Below, piece after piece: positions 14,188 to 21,538 of a stretch of 23,927 bases of DNA. A program made the translations under genes and the position numbers. Within the stretch, counting starts at the first letter, position 1, and the number at the start of each line of letters is the position of its first letter. The notes under the pieces are model-generated. The model had not been told where the DNA came from and did not search any database. It was given only the letters and a program-made list of their open reading frames with translations. The stretch is from positions 1 through 23,927 of the forward strand of contig CAAGHJ010000038.1 in NCBI GenBank assembly GCA_900769635.1. The letters run 5' to 3'. The DNA is from Bacilli bacterium. GTDB taxonomy: Bacteria > Bacillota_I > Bacilli_A > RF39 > UBA660.

Positions 14188-15537
14188 ATGAAAAAAATAG
14201 AACAATTCAATGAACAAATCAAAGGCAAAAAAGTAGCCATACTAGGCCTTGGTGTTAGCAATAAACCCCTAGTAAAATACTTTACAAGTTTAGGATGTGA
14301 TGTTTCAATATATAACGAAAAAGAGCTAGAATACGATAACCCCTATAATGCCCACATCTATATAGGAAAAGACAGTATGAACGATCTATCCGGTTACGAT
14401 TATATATTTAGAAGTCCTAGTATTCTACCAACACGTGAAAGCATCCAAAAAGCAAGACAAGAGGGAGCCATTATAACCTCAGAAATAGAAGAAGTAATAA
14501 AAAATGCCCCTTGTACCGTAATAGGCGTAACAGGAAGTGACGGTAAAACAACAACCACAACCCTTATAAATGAAGTCCTAAAAGCAAACGGCTATATCAC
14601 CCATTTAGGAGGCAATATAGGAACACCAATCTTTACGGATATTAGGAACGTAAATGAAAAAGACGTCATAGTTCTTGAACTAAGTAGTTTCCAATTAATG
14701 GGTATGAATGTAAGTCCTGATATCAGCATTATAACCAATATAAGCGAAAATCATCTCGATATCCACAAAGACTATGAAGAATACATAAATAGTAAAGAAA
14801 ACATCTATAAACACCAAACTAAAAAAGGGATACTAGTAGTAAATTATGATAATACCATTACAAAAAATTTAAAAACTATCGGAGAGACCAGACATTTTAG
14901 TGGAAAAGAGAAAATAAACGACGGTTACTATGTTATAGGAAATACAATCTATAATAAAGAAGGCAAAGAAATACTAGATGGAAAAAATATCAAACTAAGA
15001 GGACACCATAACTACGAAAATATTGCCACTGTTTTAACTGCCATTAACGATATGATAGATCTCGAAAAATCTCTCGAAGTTCTCAAAAACTTTGCCGGAG
15101 TAGAACACCGCCTAGAATTTATAAGAAATATTGATGGAGCCTCTTGGTATAACGATAGTGTTAGCAGTTCTCCAACTAGAACTATTGCTGGACTATATTC
15201 CTACGATGAACCAATTATTCTAATTGCTGGCGGATACGACAAAAATATAAGTTATGCACCTTTAGGCCTCCCCATTCTTGAAAAATGCAAATGCCTAATA
15301 TTAATGGGAAATACCAAAGAAAAAATAAAAACATCAACTATGGAAGCTTCTAAGAAAACAAATAAACAAATACCAATCTATGAAGTAGATACCTTAGAAG
15401 AAGCCGTAAATAAAGCTAAAGAAGTAGAAAATCAAGGTGATGTAGTACTATTTAGTCCCGCATCTGCAAGCTTTGATATGTTCAAAAACTTTGCTGACAG
15501 AGGAAATAAATTCAAAGCCTTAGTAAACAAACTCTAA
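14188..15537 (+). CDS. murD: UDP-N-acetylmuramoyl-L-alanine--D-glutamate ligase
   Basis: Adds D-glutamate to the peptidoglycan precursor using ATP; cytosolic. 449 residues, normal length. The N-terminal Rossmann part has VAILGLGVSNKPLVKYF. The ATP loop is GVTGSDGKTT (113-122), followed by LGGNIGTPIF, ELSSFQLMGM, SENHLDIHKDYEEYINSKENI (region of the carbamylated lysine), GVEHRLEFI and YNDSVSSSPTRTIA. The C-terminal domain has LIAGGYDKNI and SPASASFDMFKNFADRGNKF. It begins one base after addA, whose last codons hold the ribosome binding site AGAAAGG, so the two are in one operon. It shows that the organism makes peptidoglycan, which argues against a wall-less mollicute. Confidence 0.96.
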   Translation: MKKIEQFNEQIKGKKVAILGLGVSNKPLVKYFTSLGCDVSIYNEKELEYDNPYNAHIYIGKDSMNDLSGYDYIFRSPSILPTRESIQKARQEGAIITSEIEEVIKNAPCTVIGVTGSDGKTTTTTLINEVLKANGYITHLGGNIGTPIFTDIRNVNEKDVIVLELSSFQLMGMNVSPDISIITNISENHLDIHKDYEEYINSKENIYKHQTKKGILVVNYDNTITKNLKTIGETRHFSGKEKINDGYYVIGNTIYNKEGKEILDGKNIKLRGHHNYENIATVLTAINDMIDLEKSLEVLKNFAGVEHRLEFIRNIDGASWYNDSVSSSPTRTIAGLYSYDEPIILIAGGYDKNISYAPLGLPILEKCKCLILMGNTKEKIKTSTMEASKKTNKQIPIYEVDTLEEAVNKAKEVENQGDVVLFSPASASFDMFKNFADRGNKFKALVNKL

Positions 15538-15578
15538 CAAATTCTTGCCCCAAATAAGGAAAATAATTAAAAAAACAC

Positions 15579-15607
15579 TTGAAGTCCCTCCCAAAGTATG
15601 GTATTAT
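15579..15607 (+). promoter_or_regulatory. Promoter of the 15630-18103 operon
   Basis: TTGAAG (15579-15584), a 17-base spacer and TATTAT (15602-15607). The TTG that would open the longest reading frame is the -35 box itself, so the real start must be downstream. Confidence 0.65.
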
Positions 15608-15629
15608 AAGGATAAAAGTTGGTGATAGT

Positions 15630-16217
15630 ATGGTAAAAATTAACAAAACCGCAGCAGTATCCATTTATAAAAAAGCCCTTGAAGAAAAAAATTATAAGCA
15701 AATCCTTGTTCTTGAAAAGCAGATAATCGCTACCCATAATGCTAGGTACATATACAAATTTGCCTGTGATGTACTTGGAACCGACAGAACAAATCTAACT
15801 AATGGCATCATTAAAGCAAATAATCCCCTATACGTATACTATTTTGCAAGAGATGTCAAAAATCTGACTAAAGAACATATACTAAAATTAGAAAACTATA
15901 TAATAAATAGTGCAGATTATGAAATAATGCTTATGTTCGCAAGAGATATAGATCGAGCCGATATCCATTTAATAAGCACCAAAGTTATGACTGCTCCCAA
16001 ATACGATGACATCATAAATTATATGCGATTTGTCAAATTAGACGGAACCGATATATGCTTTTTAAATGTAAAAGCTCGTAGTTTCATCTACGAAGAAATG
16101 AACGAAGACCTAAAAAAAGAATACTGGTCTACAATTCACGAAATCTTTGACAAACAAGACTTATCCCAAAAACGATCCCAATCAAAAAAGAAACTAAGTT
16201 TTTTCCGAAAAATTTAA
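15630..16217 (+). CDS. Unknown protein with about four ~30-residue helical repeats
   Basis: 195 residues from ATG 15630, which follows GGTGAT; an upstream extension to 15579 overlaps the promoter and is rejected. Residues 39-145 contain about four imperfect repeats: YIYKFACDVLGTDRTNL, YVYYFARDVKNLTKEHI, IMLMFARDIDRADIHLI and INYMRFVKLDGTDICFL. The core is aromatic-x-FA-R/C-D-V/I and the period about 30. I recall similar FA(R/K)DVKGADI-type repeats in phage and Firmicutes proteins of unknown function; they probably fold as a helical solenoid for protein binding. The C-terminus is a basic tail (KRSQSKKKLSFFRKI). No membrane segment. It is the first gene of an apparent unit with the phosphatidyltransferase and serS. 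Confidence 0.75.
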   Translation: MVKINKTAAVSIYKKALEEKNYKQILVLEKQIIATHNARYIYKFACDVLGTDRTNLTNGIIKANNPLYVYYFARDVKNLTKEHILKLENYIINSADYEIMLMFARDIDRADIHLISTKVMTAPKYDDIINYMRFVKLDGTDICFLNVKARSFIYEEMNEDLKKEYWSTIHEIFDKQDLSQKRSQSKKKLSFFRKI

Positions 16218-16259
16218 AGTAAGAACTAACTTTATATTATATATAAGGAGGTACTTAAA

Positions 16260-16808
16260 ATGAAAAAAGTAATAAAAAACATTCCTAATATAGTAACATC
16301 AATAAGACTAATTATGGCCGTACTTGCCCCCATAACCCTCCTTTATAACGAATATTTATTATCACTAATATTCTACCTAGTAGGTGGAATAAGTGATGCT
16401 CTAGATGGCTTTTTAGCAAGAAAACTAAATGCTTATAGTGAGTTTGGAAAAAAACTAGATGGACTTAGCGATAAAATCTTCGCCCTTTCCCTAGTATTAT
16501 CCTCCATTATTATGGGAAACATCTTTATGATTATCCCCCTTTTCTTAGAGGAACGAATAGTAGCAACCAATATAATAAGCTATAAACTAGGATTAAATCC
16601 CTGTACTGAAAAAATAGGAAAAATAAAAACCATTATATTATTCCCAACACTAATTCTTGGGGTTTATGCCCCATTATATAAAAGCTTAGAATACATTTTA
16701 ATAATTCTCTTCATAATTTCGATAACTCTACAAATAAAATGTATAAAAGTATATGACAATAAATTAATAAATGATGTAAAAAAATTAGAAAGGAAAACAA
16801 GAAAATGA
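16260..16808 (+). CDS. pgsA: CDP-alcohol phosphatidyltransferase (probable phosphatidylglycerophosphate synthase)
   Basis: Integral membrane enzyme transferring a phosphatidyl group from CDP-diacylglycerol to an alcohol, probably glycerol-3-phosphate, in phospholipid synthesis. 182 residues with four to six hydrophobic helices. The family motif D-x2-DG-x2-AR-x8-G-x3-D-x3-D is complete: Asp46, Asp49, Gly50, Ala53, Arg54, Gly63, Asp67 and Asp71. NIPNIVTSIRLIMA at the N-terminus is typical of PgsA. The sequence after the motif is GLSDK where PgsA usually has PLADK, so another alcohol acceptor (as in cardiolipin or CDP-alcohol paralogues) is possible. ATG 16260 follows AAGGAGGT. The stop overlaps the serS start as ATGA, so the two are translationally coupled. 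Confidence 0.85.
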   Translation: MKKVIKNIPNIVTSIRLIMAVLAPITLLYNEYLLSLIFYLVGGISDALDGFLARKLNAYSEFGKKLDGLSDKIFALSLVLSSIIMGNIFMIIPLFLEERIVATNIISYKLGLNPCTEKIGKIKTIILFPTLILGVYAPLYKSLEYILIILFIISITLQIKCIKVYDNKLINDVKKLERKTRK

Positions 16809-18103
16809 TAGATATAAATATAATTAGAAATAACAAAGAAAAAGTAATAACTAACCTAAAAAAGAAATACCAAGAAGAAAAAATACCGCTTGTAGATAAA
16901 ATACTAACAAGTGATAAAAAATTACGAGATATAAAAGTAACAGCCGATGAATTAAGAATGAACAGAAACAAAATATCTGATGCCATTGGACAAGATATGC
17001 GTAATAAAGATATAAAAAGTGCAGAAAAGAAAAAAGAAGAAGTCAAAAACATAAATGAACAATTAAGTACCTTAGAAAAAGAAGAAGAAACACTTAACAG
17101 TAGCATTAAAGAAATGATGATGAAAATACCAAATATCATAGATGAAAGCGTTCCTATCGGACCAGATGACAGTTGCAATGTAGAACTAGAAAAATTTGGC
17201 GACCCCATCATCCCCGATTACGAAATACCATACCACGCTGATATCTTAGAAAGCTTTAATGGCTTAGATAAAGTAAGCTCAGGACGAACTAGTGGAAACG
17301 GTTTCTACTATCTTATGGGTGACGCAGCTAGACTAAGTAGTGCAATGCTATCTTATGCTAGGGACTATATGATAGATAAAAACTTCATTTATTGCATACC
17401 CCCATTTATGATTAGAAGTGATGTTGTAACCGGCGTTATGTCTTTTGAAGAAATGGATGCAATGATGTATAAAATAGAAGGCGAAGACCTATATCTCATA
17501 GGAACAAGTGAACACTCAATGATAGGAAAATTCAAAGGCCAAATAATAAAAGAAAAAGAATTGCCAATCACAATGACTTCATATTCCCCTTGTTTTAGAA
17601 AAGAAGTAGGAGCACACGGCATAGAAGAAAGAGGAATTTATCGTGTTCACCAATTTGAAAAACAAGAAATGATCGTTTTATGCAAACCCGAGCAATCTAT
17701 GGAATGGTATAACAAAATGTGGCAGTATACCGTAGAAATATTCAGAAATATGAATATTCCCGTTAGAACCCTCGAATGTTGCAGTGGCGACTTAGCCGAT
17801 TTAAAAGTAAAATCTTGTGATGTTGAAGCATTTAGCCCAAGACAAAACAAATACTTTGAAGTAGGATCTTGTTCTACACTAGGAGACGCCCAAGCAAGAA
17901 GATTAGGAATAAGAATAAAAGGAGAAAACGGAAACTATTATCCTCACACTCTTAATAATACCGTACTTGCTAGTACCAGAGCCCTAATAGCACTTCTTGA
18001 AAACAACTATAACAAAGACGGATCAATCACTATACCAGAAGTATTAAGAAAATATATGGGAGGAAAAGACAAAATAATTCCAATCACTAAGAATGAAAAA
18101 TAA
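16805..18103 (+). CDS. serS: Seryl-tRNA synthetase
   Basis: Charges tRNA-Ser. 432 residues, normal length. An N-terminal coiled-coil arm (about 25-110, rich in Lys and Glu) contacts the tRNA long variable arm. The class II core follows: TSEHSMIG (TxE loop), motif 2 CFRKEVGAHGIEERG (Arg265), HQFEKQEM, and motif 3 in NNTVLASTRALIALLENN. The segment SPRQNKYFEVGSCSTLGDAQARR differs from the B. subtilis form and resembles, from memory, the SerRS branch shared by archaea and some Firmicutes. It overlaps the preceding gene by 4 bases. The stop codon forms the loop of a strong terminator. No T-box-like leader is visible upstream. Confidence 0.95.
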   Translation: MIDINIIRNNKEKVITNLKKKYQEEKIPLVDKILTSDKKLRDIKVTADELRMNRNKISDAIGQDMRNKDIKSAEKKKEEVKNINEQLSTLEKEEETLNSSIKEMMMKIPNIIDESVPIGPDDSCNVELEKFGDPIIPDYEIPYHADILESFNGLDKVSSGRTSGNGFYYLMGDAARLSSAMLSYARDYMIDKNFIYCIPPFMIRSDVVTGVMSFEEMDAMMYKIEGEDLYLIGTSEHSMIGKFKGQIIKEKELPITMTSYSPCFRKEVGAHGIEERGIYRVHQFEKQEMIVLCKPEQSMEWYNKMWQYTVEIFRNMNIPVRTLECCSGDLADLKVKSCDVEAFSPRQNKYFEVGSCSTLGDAQARRLGIRIKGENGNYYPHTLNNTVLASTRALIALLENNYNKDGSITIPEVLRKYMGGKDKIIPITKNEK

Positions 18104-18119
18104 TTTTTCATTCTTTTTT
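18089..18119 (+). terminator. Strong rho-independent terminator of serS
   Basis: Twelve-base perfect stem from 18089 (AAGAATGAAAAA) paired with TTTTTCATTCTT (18104-18115), loop TAA which is the serS stop codon, then more T to 18119. Confidence 0.9.
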
Positions 18120-18166
18120 CTATTTTTCTACACATTTCTATCATATCAAGATGTTATTATTAATAC

Positions 18167-18180
18167 AGAAAGGAGATGAT
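18167..18180 (+). promoter_or_regulatory. Near-perfect 14-base Shine-Dalgarno sequence
   Basis: AGAAAGGAGATGAT matches the complement of the 16S 3' end (AGAAAGGAGGTGAT) at 13 of 14 bases. The only nearby ATG (18176) is inside it. A start at normal spacing would be ATA 18185; the next ATG is at 18203. Confidence 0.7.
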
Positions 18181-18439
18181 TAGTATAAGTGATAAAATAA
18201 AAATGAAATTAATTGGTGCGGATACTAGTAATGGTATTAAAATAATAAAAAATATAAACAAATTGCAAAAGCAATTAGAATATCCTCTTCTTATAGATAA
18301 AATTGATAGTACGTATAAAGAAAAATATAACGTTAAAGTAATACCTACACTAATTATTGATAACGTCGTAGTATCTAGTGGAAATGTTCCCTCAGATAGA
18401 GAATTAAGGAACATAATTAGAGCAATGAAGGAGGCCTAG
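18176..18439 (+). CDS. Small thioredoxin-fold protein lacking the CxxC active site
   Basis: At most 87 residues. The C-terminal half, VKVIPTLIIDNVVVSSGNVPSDRELRNII, follows the thioredoxin-like small redox proteins of the MTH895 type (…TPALVIDGKVVSSGRVPS…). The first strand and turn, MKLIGADTSNGIKIIKNI, sit where those proteins have a GCPNCK active site; here both cysteines are absent (DTSNG), and the protein has no cysteine at all. A dithiol role is therefore excluded; it may be a structural or binding derivative. The start is uncertain: ATG 18176 overlaps the ribosome binding site, ATA 18185 is at ideal spacing, and ATG 18203 (10th codon) matches the family start best. It is a single-gene unit with terminators on both sides. 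Confidence 0.75.
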   Translation: MISISDKIKMKLIGADTSNGIKIIKNINKLQKQLEYPLLIDKIDSTYKEKYNVKVIPTLIIDNVVVSSGNVPSDRELRNIIRAMKEA

Positions 18440-18457
18440 ATAATATAAGATACAATT

Positions 18458-18480
18458 AAGAAGCCAGCAAGCTTCTTTTT
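18458..18480 (+). terminator. Rho-independent terminator
   Basis: Seven-base stem AAGAAGC/GCTTCTT (18458-18464 and 18471-18477), six-base loop, then a T run followed by ATTTTATT. Confidence 0.85.
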
Positions 18481-18497
18481 ATTTTATTATAAATTAC

Positions 18498-18525
18498 TTG
18501 CATAAAATAAAAAAAGTGGTATAAT
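18498..18525 (+). promoter_or_regulatory. Promoter of the metallophosphoesterase gene
   Basis: TTGCAT (18498-18503), a 16-base spacer and TATAAT (18520-18525), preceded by TGG (extended -10). Confidence 0.8.
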
Positions 18526-18547
18526 ACTGTATTACCGGAGGATAAAA

Positions 18548-19456
18548 ATGGAAAGAATTAGAAAAGTAGAACACAGTTTTTATAGTTCTAAAATGAAAAA
18601 TGACAAAAAAATAATTTTACTAAGTGATTTACACTATTATAGCGATATGGATGAAAAAAAACTCCTAAAACTAGCCAAAAAAATAGCTGAAGAAAGACCA
18701 GATTATATATGCATAAGTGGTGATTTAATAGACGATGTTGATGAAATATGTCCCCTCAAAAAAGCCGATAAACTAATAAACTTTATGGAAATATTAGGAG
18801 ACATATCTCCAGTTATGATCGGAATTGGTAATCACGATATAACCCATTTTGATAATAAAAAAAATCAGTTCAAATACTATTTTAACGAGAACTTTTGGGG
18901 AGAACTAAATAATATAAACAACATAAATGTCCTTCACAATACCTCATATCAAGATGACGATCTCTTAATTAGCGGTTACACACTACCATTCGATTACTAT
19001 TATAGCAAAAATGAAGAAAGTCAAAATATTATGAAAAAAGACCTATCAAGATTAAGAGATATTGTTAACGTAGATAGTAGCAGGTTAAATATAAATTTAG
19101 TACATTCACCAATATATGTAACAACTAAGGAAATAAGACACCTATTTCTAAATTACGATTTAGTACTAAGCGGTCATACTCACGATGGAATGCTACCAAG
19201 TATATTATGTGATATAATGCCAGGAAACTGGGGTCTTATTGCCCCCGATGGCCGACCACTACCAAAAATAGCTCGTGGAACCAAACAATTTTATGACGCT
19301 GAACTCATTATAAGTGGAGGAATAACAAAATTATCAAATTGTAACGGACTAATAAGTAAACTAAATTTCACTTATCCAAGCAGTTTTGATGTCATCGACG
19401 TAACAGGTGATAAAGATAAACTAACTCCCAAAAAGAAAATAAGATATGTAAAGTAG
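18548..19456 (+). CDS. Calcineurin-like metallophosphoesterase
   Basis: A two-metal phosphoesterase of 302 residues. All five motifs are present: SDLH (Asp27, His29), GDLID (Asp59), GNHD (Asn95, His96, Asp97), VHSP (His186) and GHTH (about 209-212). The overall layout, with DGMLPSIL after GHTH and LIISGGITKL near the end, resembles the YkuE/YaeI (LpxH-like) group. In those proteins the substrates proposed are lipid or nucleotide-linked phosphoesters; the substrate here is unknown. Unlike YkuE, it has no N-terminal membrane helix or twin-arginine signal, so it is predicted cytosolic. ATG 18548 follows GGAGGA. It is a single-gene unit with its own promoter and terminator. Confidence 0.9.
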   Translation: MERIRKVEHSFYSSKMKNDKKIILLSDLHYYSDMDEKKLLKLAKKIAEERPDYICISGDLIDDVDEICPLKKADKLINFMEILGDISPVMIGIGNHDITHFDNKKNQFKYYFNENFWGELNNINNINVLHNTSYQDDDLLISGYTLPFDYYYSKNEESQNIMKKDLSRLRDIVNVDSSRLNINLVHSPIYVTTKEIRHLFLNYDLVLSGHTHDGMLPSILCDIMPGNWGLIAPDGRPLPKIARGTKQFYDAELIISGGITKLSNCNGLISKLNFTYPSSFDVIDVTGDKDKLTPKKKIRYVK

Positions 19457-19475
19457 AATAATTTTCTACTTTTTT
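19450..19475 (+). terminator. Rho-independent terminator of the metallophosphoesterase gene
   Basis: Nine-base perfect stem AAAGTAGAA/TTCTACTTT (19450-19458 and 19464-19472) and further T. The stop codon TAG is within the left arm. Confidence 0.85.
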
Positions 19476-19494
19476 CGTTTACTTTTAATTAATT

Positions 19495-19525
19495 TTAACA
19501 TTTATTCCCTTTTTTTTGATATAAT
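19495..19525 (+). promoter_or_regulatory. Promoter of ligA-eno
   Basis: TATAAT (19520-19525) preceded by TGA (extended -10). The best -35 is TTAACA (19495-19500), with a longer than ideal 19-base spacer; the extended -10 may compensate. Confidence 0.6.
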
Positions 19526-19544
19526 AAATAAGAGAGTGATTGAT

Positions 19545-21524
19545 ATGAATGATAAAGAAAGAATAAACTACCTAGTAGATATAATAAATAAAGCCAATTA
19601 CGATTATCACGTATTAGATAACCCCACTATAAGTGATAACGAGTACGATAGCTATTTACGCGAACTCTATAATCTCGAAGAAAAACACCCCGAATATATC
19701 CGCACCGATTCCCCAACTCAAAAAATAGGTGGGGAAGTAATAGATGCCTTCAAAAAAGTCTATCACGACAAACCAATGCTTAGCCTTAGCAACGTCTTTA
19801 ACAACGAAGAAATCCAAACTTTTGACAACCGCATAAAAAACGAAGGCATAACCCCTGAGTATGTATGCGAATTAAAAATAGATGGCCTTTCTGTTAGTCT
19901 AATTTACAAAAACGGAGTTTTAGTAAGTGGCGCTACGCGAGGTGACGGAACAGTCGGCGAAGACATAACCCATAACGTAAAGACCATAAAAAGCATTCCC
20001 CTTAAAATAAACAAAAATATAGATATAGAAGTAAGAGGAGAAATTTTTATAAGTAAAGATAACTTTAATAAGGTAAATAAAGAAAGACAAAACCAAGGCT
20101 TAGAACCATTCAAAAACTGTCGTAACCTCGCTGCCGGCACCATTCGTCAGTTAGATAGCTCCGTTGCCGCATCCCGTGGTCTCGACGCTCTTATCTATCA
20201 CTTACCAAACCCCGAGGACTACGGATTAAATAAACACAGTGATGCCCTAAATTTTATGAGGGACCTAGGTTTTAAAACCAACTATAAACACAATAAAATA
20301 GTAGAAGGAGCCACAGGAATTATAAACTATACCCAAAAAGCTGGTGAACTAAGAAAAACACTACCCTACGACATAGACGGAGTTGTAATAAAACTAAACA
20401 ATCTAAAAGACCAAAAAAAAATGGGCTACACAGCTAGGTACCCCAAATGGGCAACAGCCTATAAATTTCCTGCCGAAGAAATATATACAAAATTAAAAGA
20501 CATAATCTTTACTGTCGGCAGAACCGGTATGGTAACTCCCAATGCCGTTTTAGAACCAGTTATGGTTATGGGATCCCTCGTTTCAAGAGCCACCCTTCAT
20601 AATGAAGATTACGTATTAGCCAAAGATATAAGAATCGGAGATACAGTTGTTATAGTTAAAGCCGGTGATGTAATACCAAGAGTAGAAAGAGTAGTCTTAG
20701 AAAGAAGAAATGGCACTGAGAAAAAATTCACAATGACCGATAAATGTCCAATATGTTCTGAAAAGTTAGTAAAAAAAGACGCTGCCTACTACTGTGTAAA
20801 TGAACAATGCCCCCGTAAAGAAATAGAGACCATTATTCACTTCGCATCGCGCGATGCTATGAACATCGACGGACTAGGAGATGCCATAATTGAAGAAGTT
20901 TACAACGAAGGCTTTGTCAAAAATATTCCTGACATCTATAACCTCAAAGACCACGAAGAAGAACTAAAACTCCTTGAAGGCTATGGCGATAAAAAGATAA
21001 ATAATCTCTTAACTTCCATTGAAATAAGTAAGACAAACTCCCTAGATAAATTACTATTCGGTCTTGGAATCAGACAAGTTGGAAGCAAAACAGCCAAAAT
21101 CCTAAGTAAACAATATAAAAATATAGATAACATAATAAATAGCAGTGTTGAAGAACTAACCAAAGTAAAAGATATAGGCCCCATAATTGCTGAAAGCATC
21201 TATACATATTTCAAAGAAAATAAAGAACTAATAGATAAATTAAAAAAACTAGGTCTAAATATGAATTACTTAGAAGAAACATCAACTACTAAGGAAGAAT
21301 TTTTAGACAAAAAATTTGTTCTAACAGGTAGCCTAAATAAAATAACTAGAGATGAAGCCAGTAAAATTATTGAGGATCTCGGAGGAAGCACTTCAGGAAG
21401 TGTTAGCACCAAAACAAACGTTGTAATAGTAGGTGATAACCCTGGAAGCAAATACACCAAAGCCCTTGAACTAGGTATTACCGTATGGAGTGAAGAAGAA
21501 TTCCTTGAAAAAATAAAAGAATAA
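19545..21524 (+). CDS. ligA: NAD-dependent DNA ligase
   Basis: Seals nicks in DNA, including between Okazaki fragments. 659 residues from ATG 19545; a GTG 9 bases earlier (19536) overlaps the GAGAGTGAT ribosome binding site and is less likely. Domains in order: Ia (NYDYHVLDNPTISDNEYD), adenylation with the AMP-accepting Lys111 in CELKIDGLS, OB fold (GRTGMVTPNAVLEPV, GSLVSRATLHNED), a four-Cys zinc finger (CPIC … C … CPRK), helix-hairpin-helix repeats (IDGLGDAIIEEV, LLFGLGIRQVG, VKDIGPIIAESI), and a C-terminal BRCT domain (FVLTGSLNKITRDEA). Complete and typical. The spacing to eno is 14 bases, so they are probably co-transcribed. Confidence 0.97.
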   Translation: MNDKERINYLVDIINKANYDYHVLDNPTISDNEYDSYLRELYNLEEKHPEYIRTDSPTQKIGGEVIDAFKKVYHDKPMLSLSNVFNNEEIQTFDNRIKNEGITPEYVCELKIDGLSVSLIYKNGVLVSGATRGDGTVGEDITHNVKTIKSIPLKINKNIDIEVRGEIFISKDNFNKVNKERQNQGLEPFKNCRNLAAGTIRQLDSSVAASRGLDALIYHLPNPEDYGLNKHSDALNFMRDLGFKTNYKHNKIVEGATGIINYTQKAGELRKTLPYDIDGVVIKLNNLKDQKKMGYTARYPKWATAYKFPAEEIYTKLKDIIFTVGRTGMVTPNAVLEPVMVMGSLVSRATLHNEDYVLAKDIRIGDTVVIVKAGDVIPRVERVVLERRNGTEKKFTMTDKCPICSEKLVKKDAAYYCVNEQCPRKEIETIIHFASRDAMNIDGLGDAIIEEVYNEGFVKNIPDIYNLKDHEEELKLLEGYGDKKINNLLTSIEISKTNSLDKLLFGLGIRQVGSKTAKILSKQYKNIDNIINSSVEELTKVKDIGPIIAESIYTYFKENKELIDKLKKLGLNMNYLEETSTTKEEFLDKKFVLTGSLNKITRDEASKIIEDLGGSTSGSVSTKTNVVIVGDNPGSKYTKALELGITVWSEEEFLEKIKE

Positions 21525-21538
21525 GAAAGGTGATTATA

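Noticed and set aside
15579..15629. N-terminal extension of the repeat protein from TTG 15579
   Set aside because: The TTG is the -35 box of the promoter, and ATG 15630 has GGTGAT at the right distance.
16711..17211. 166-codon minus-strand frame across pgsA and serS
   Set aside because: It is antisense to the well-supported serS coiled-coil region, has low-complexity Ser/Leu/Phe content and no ribosome binding site.
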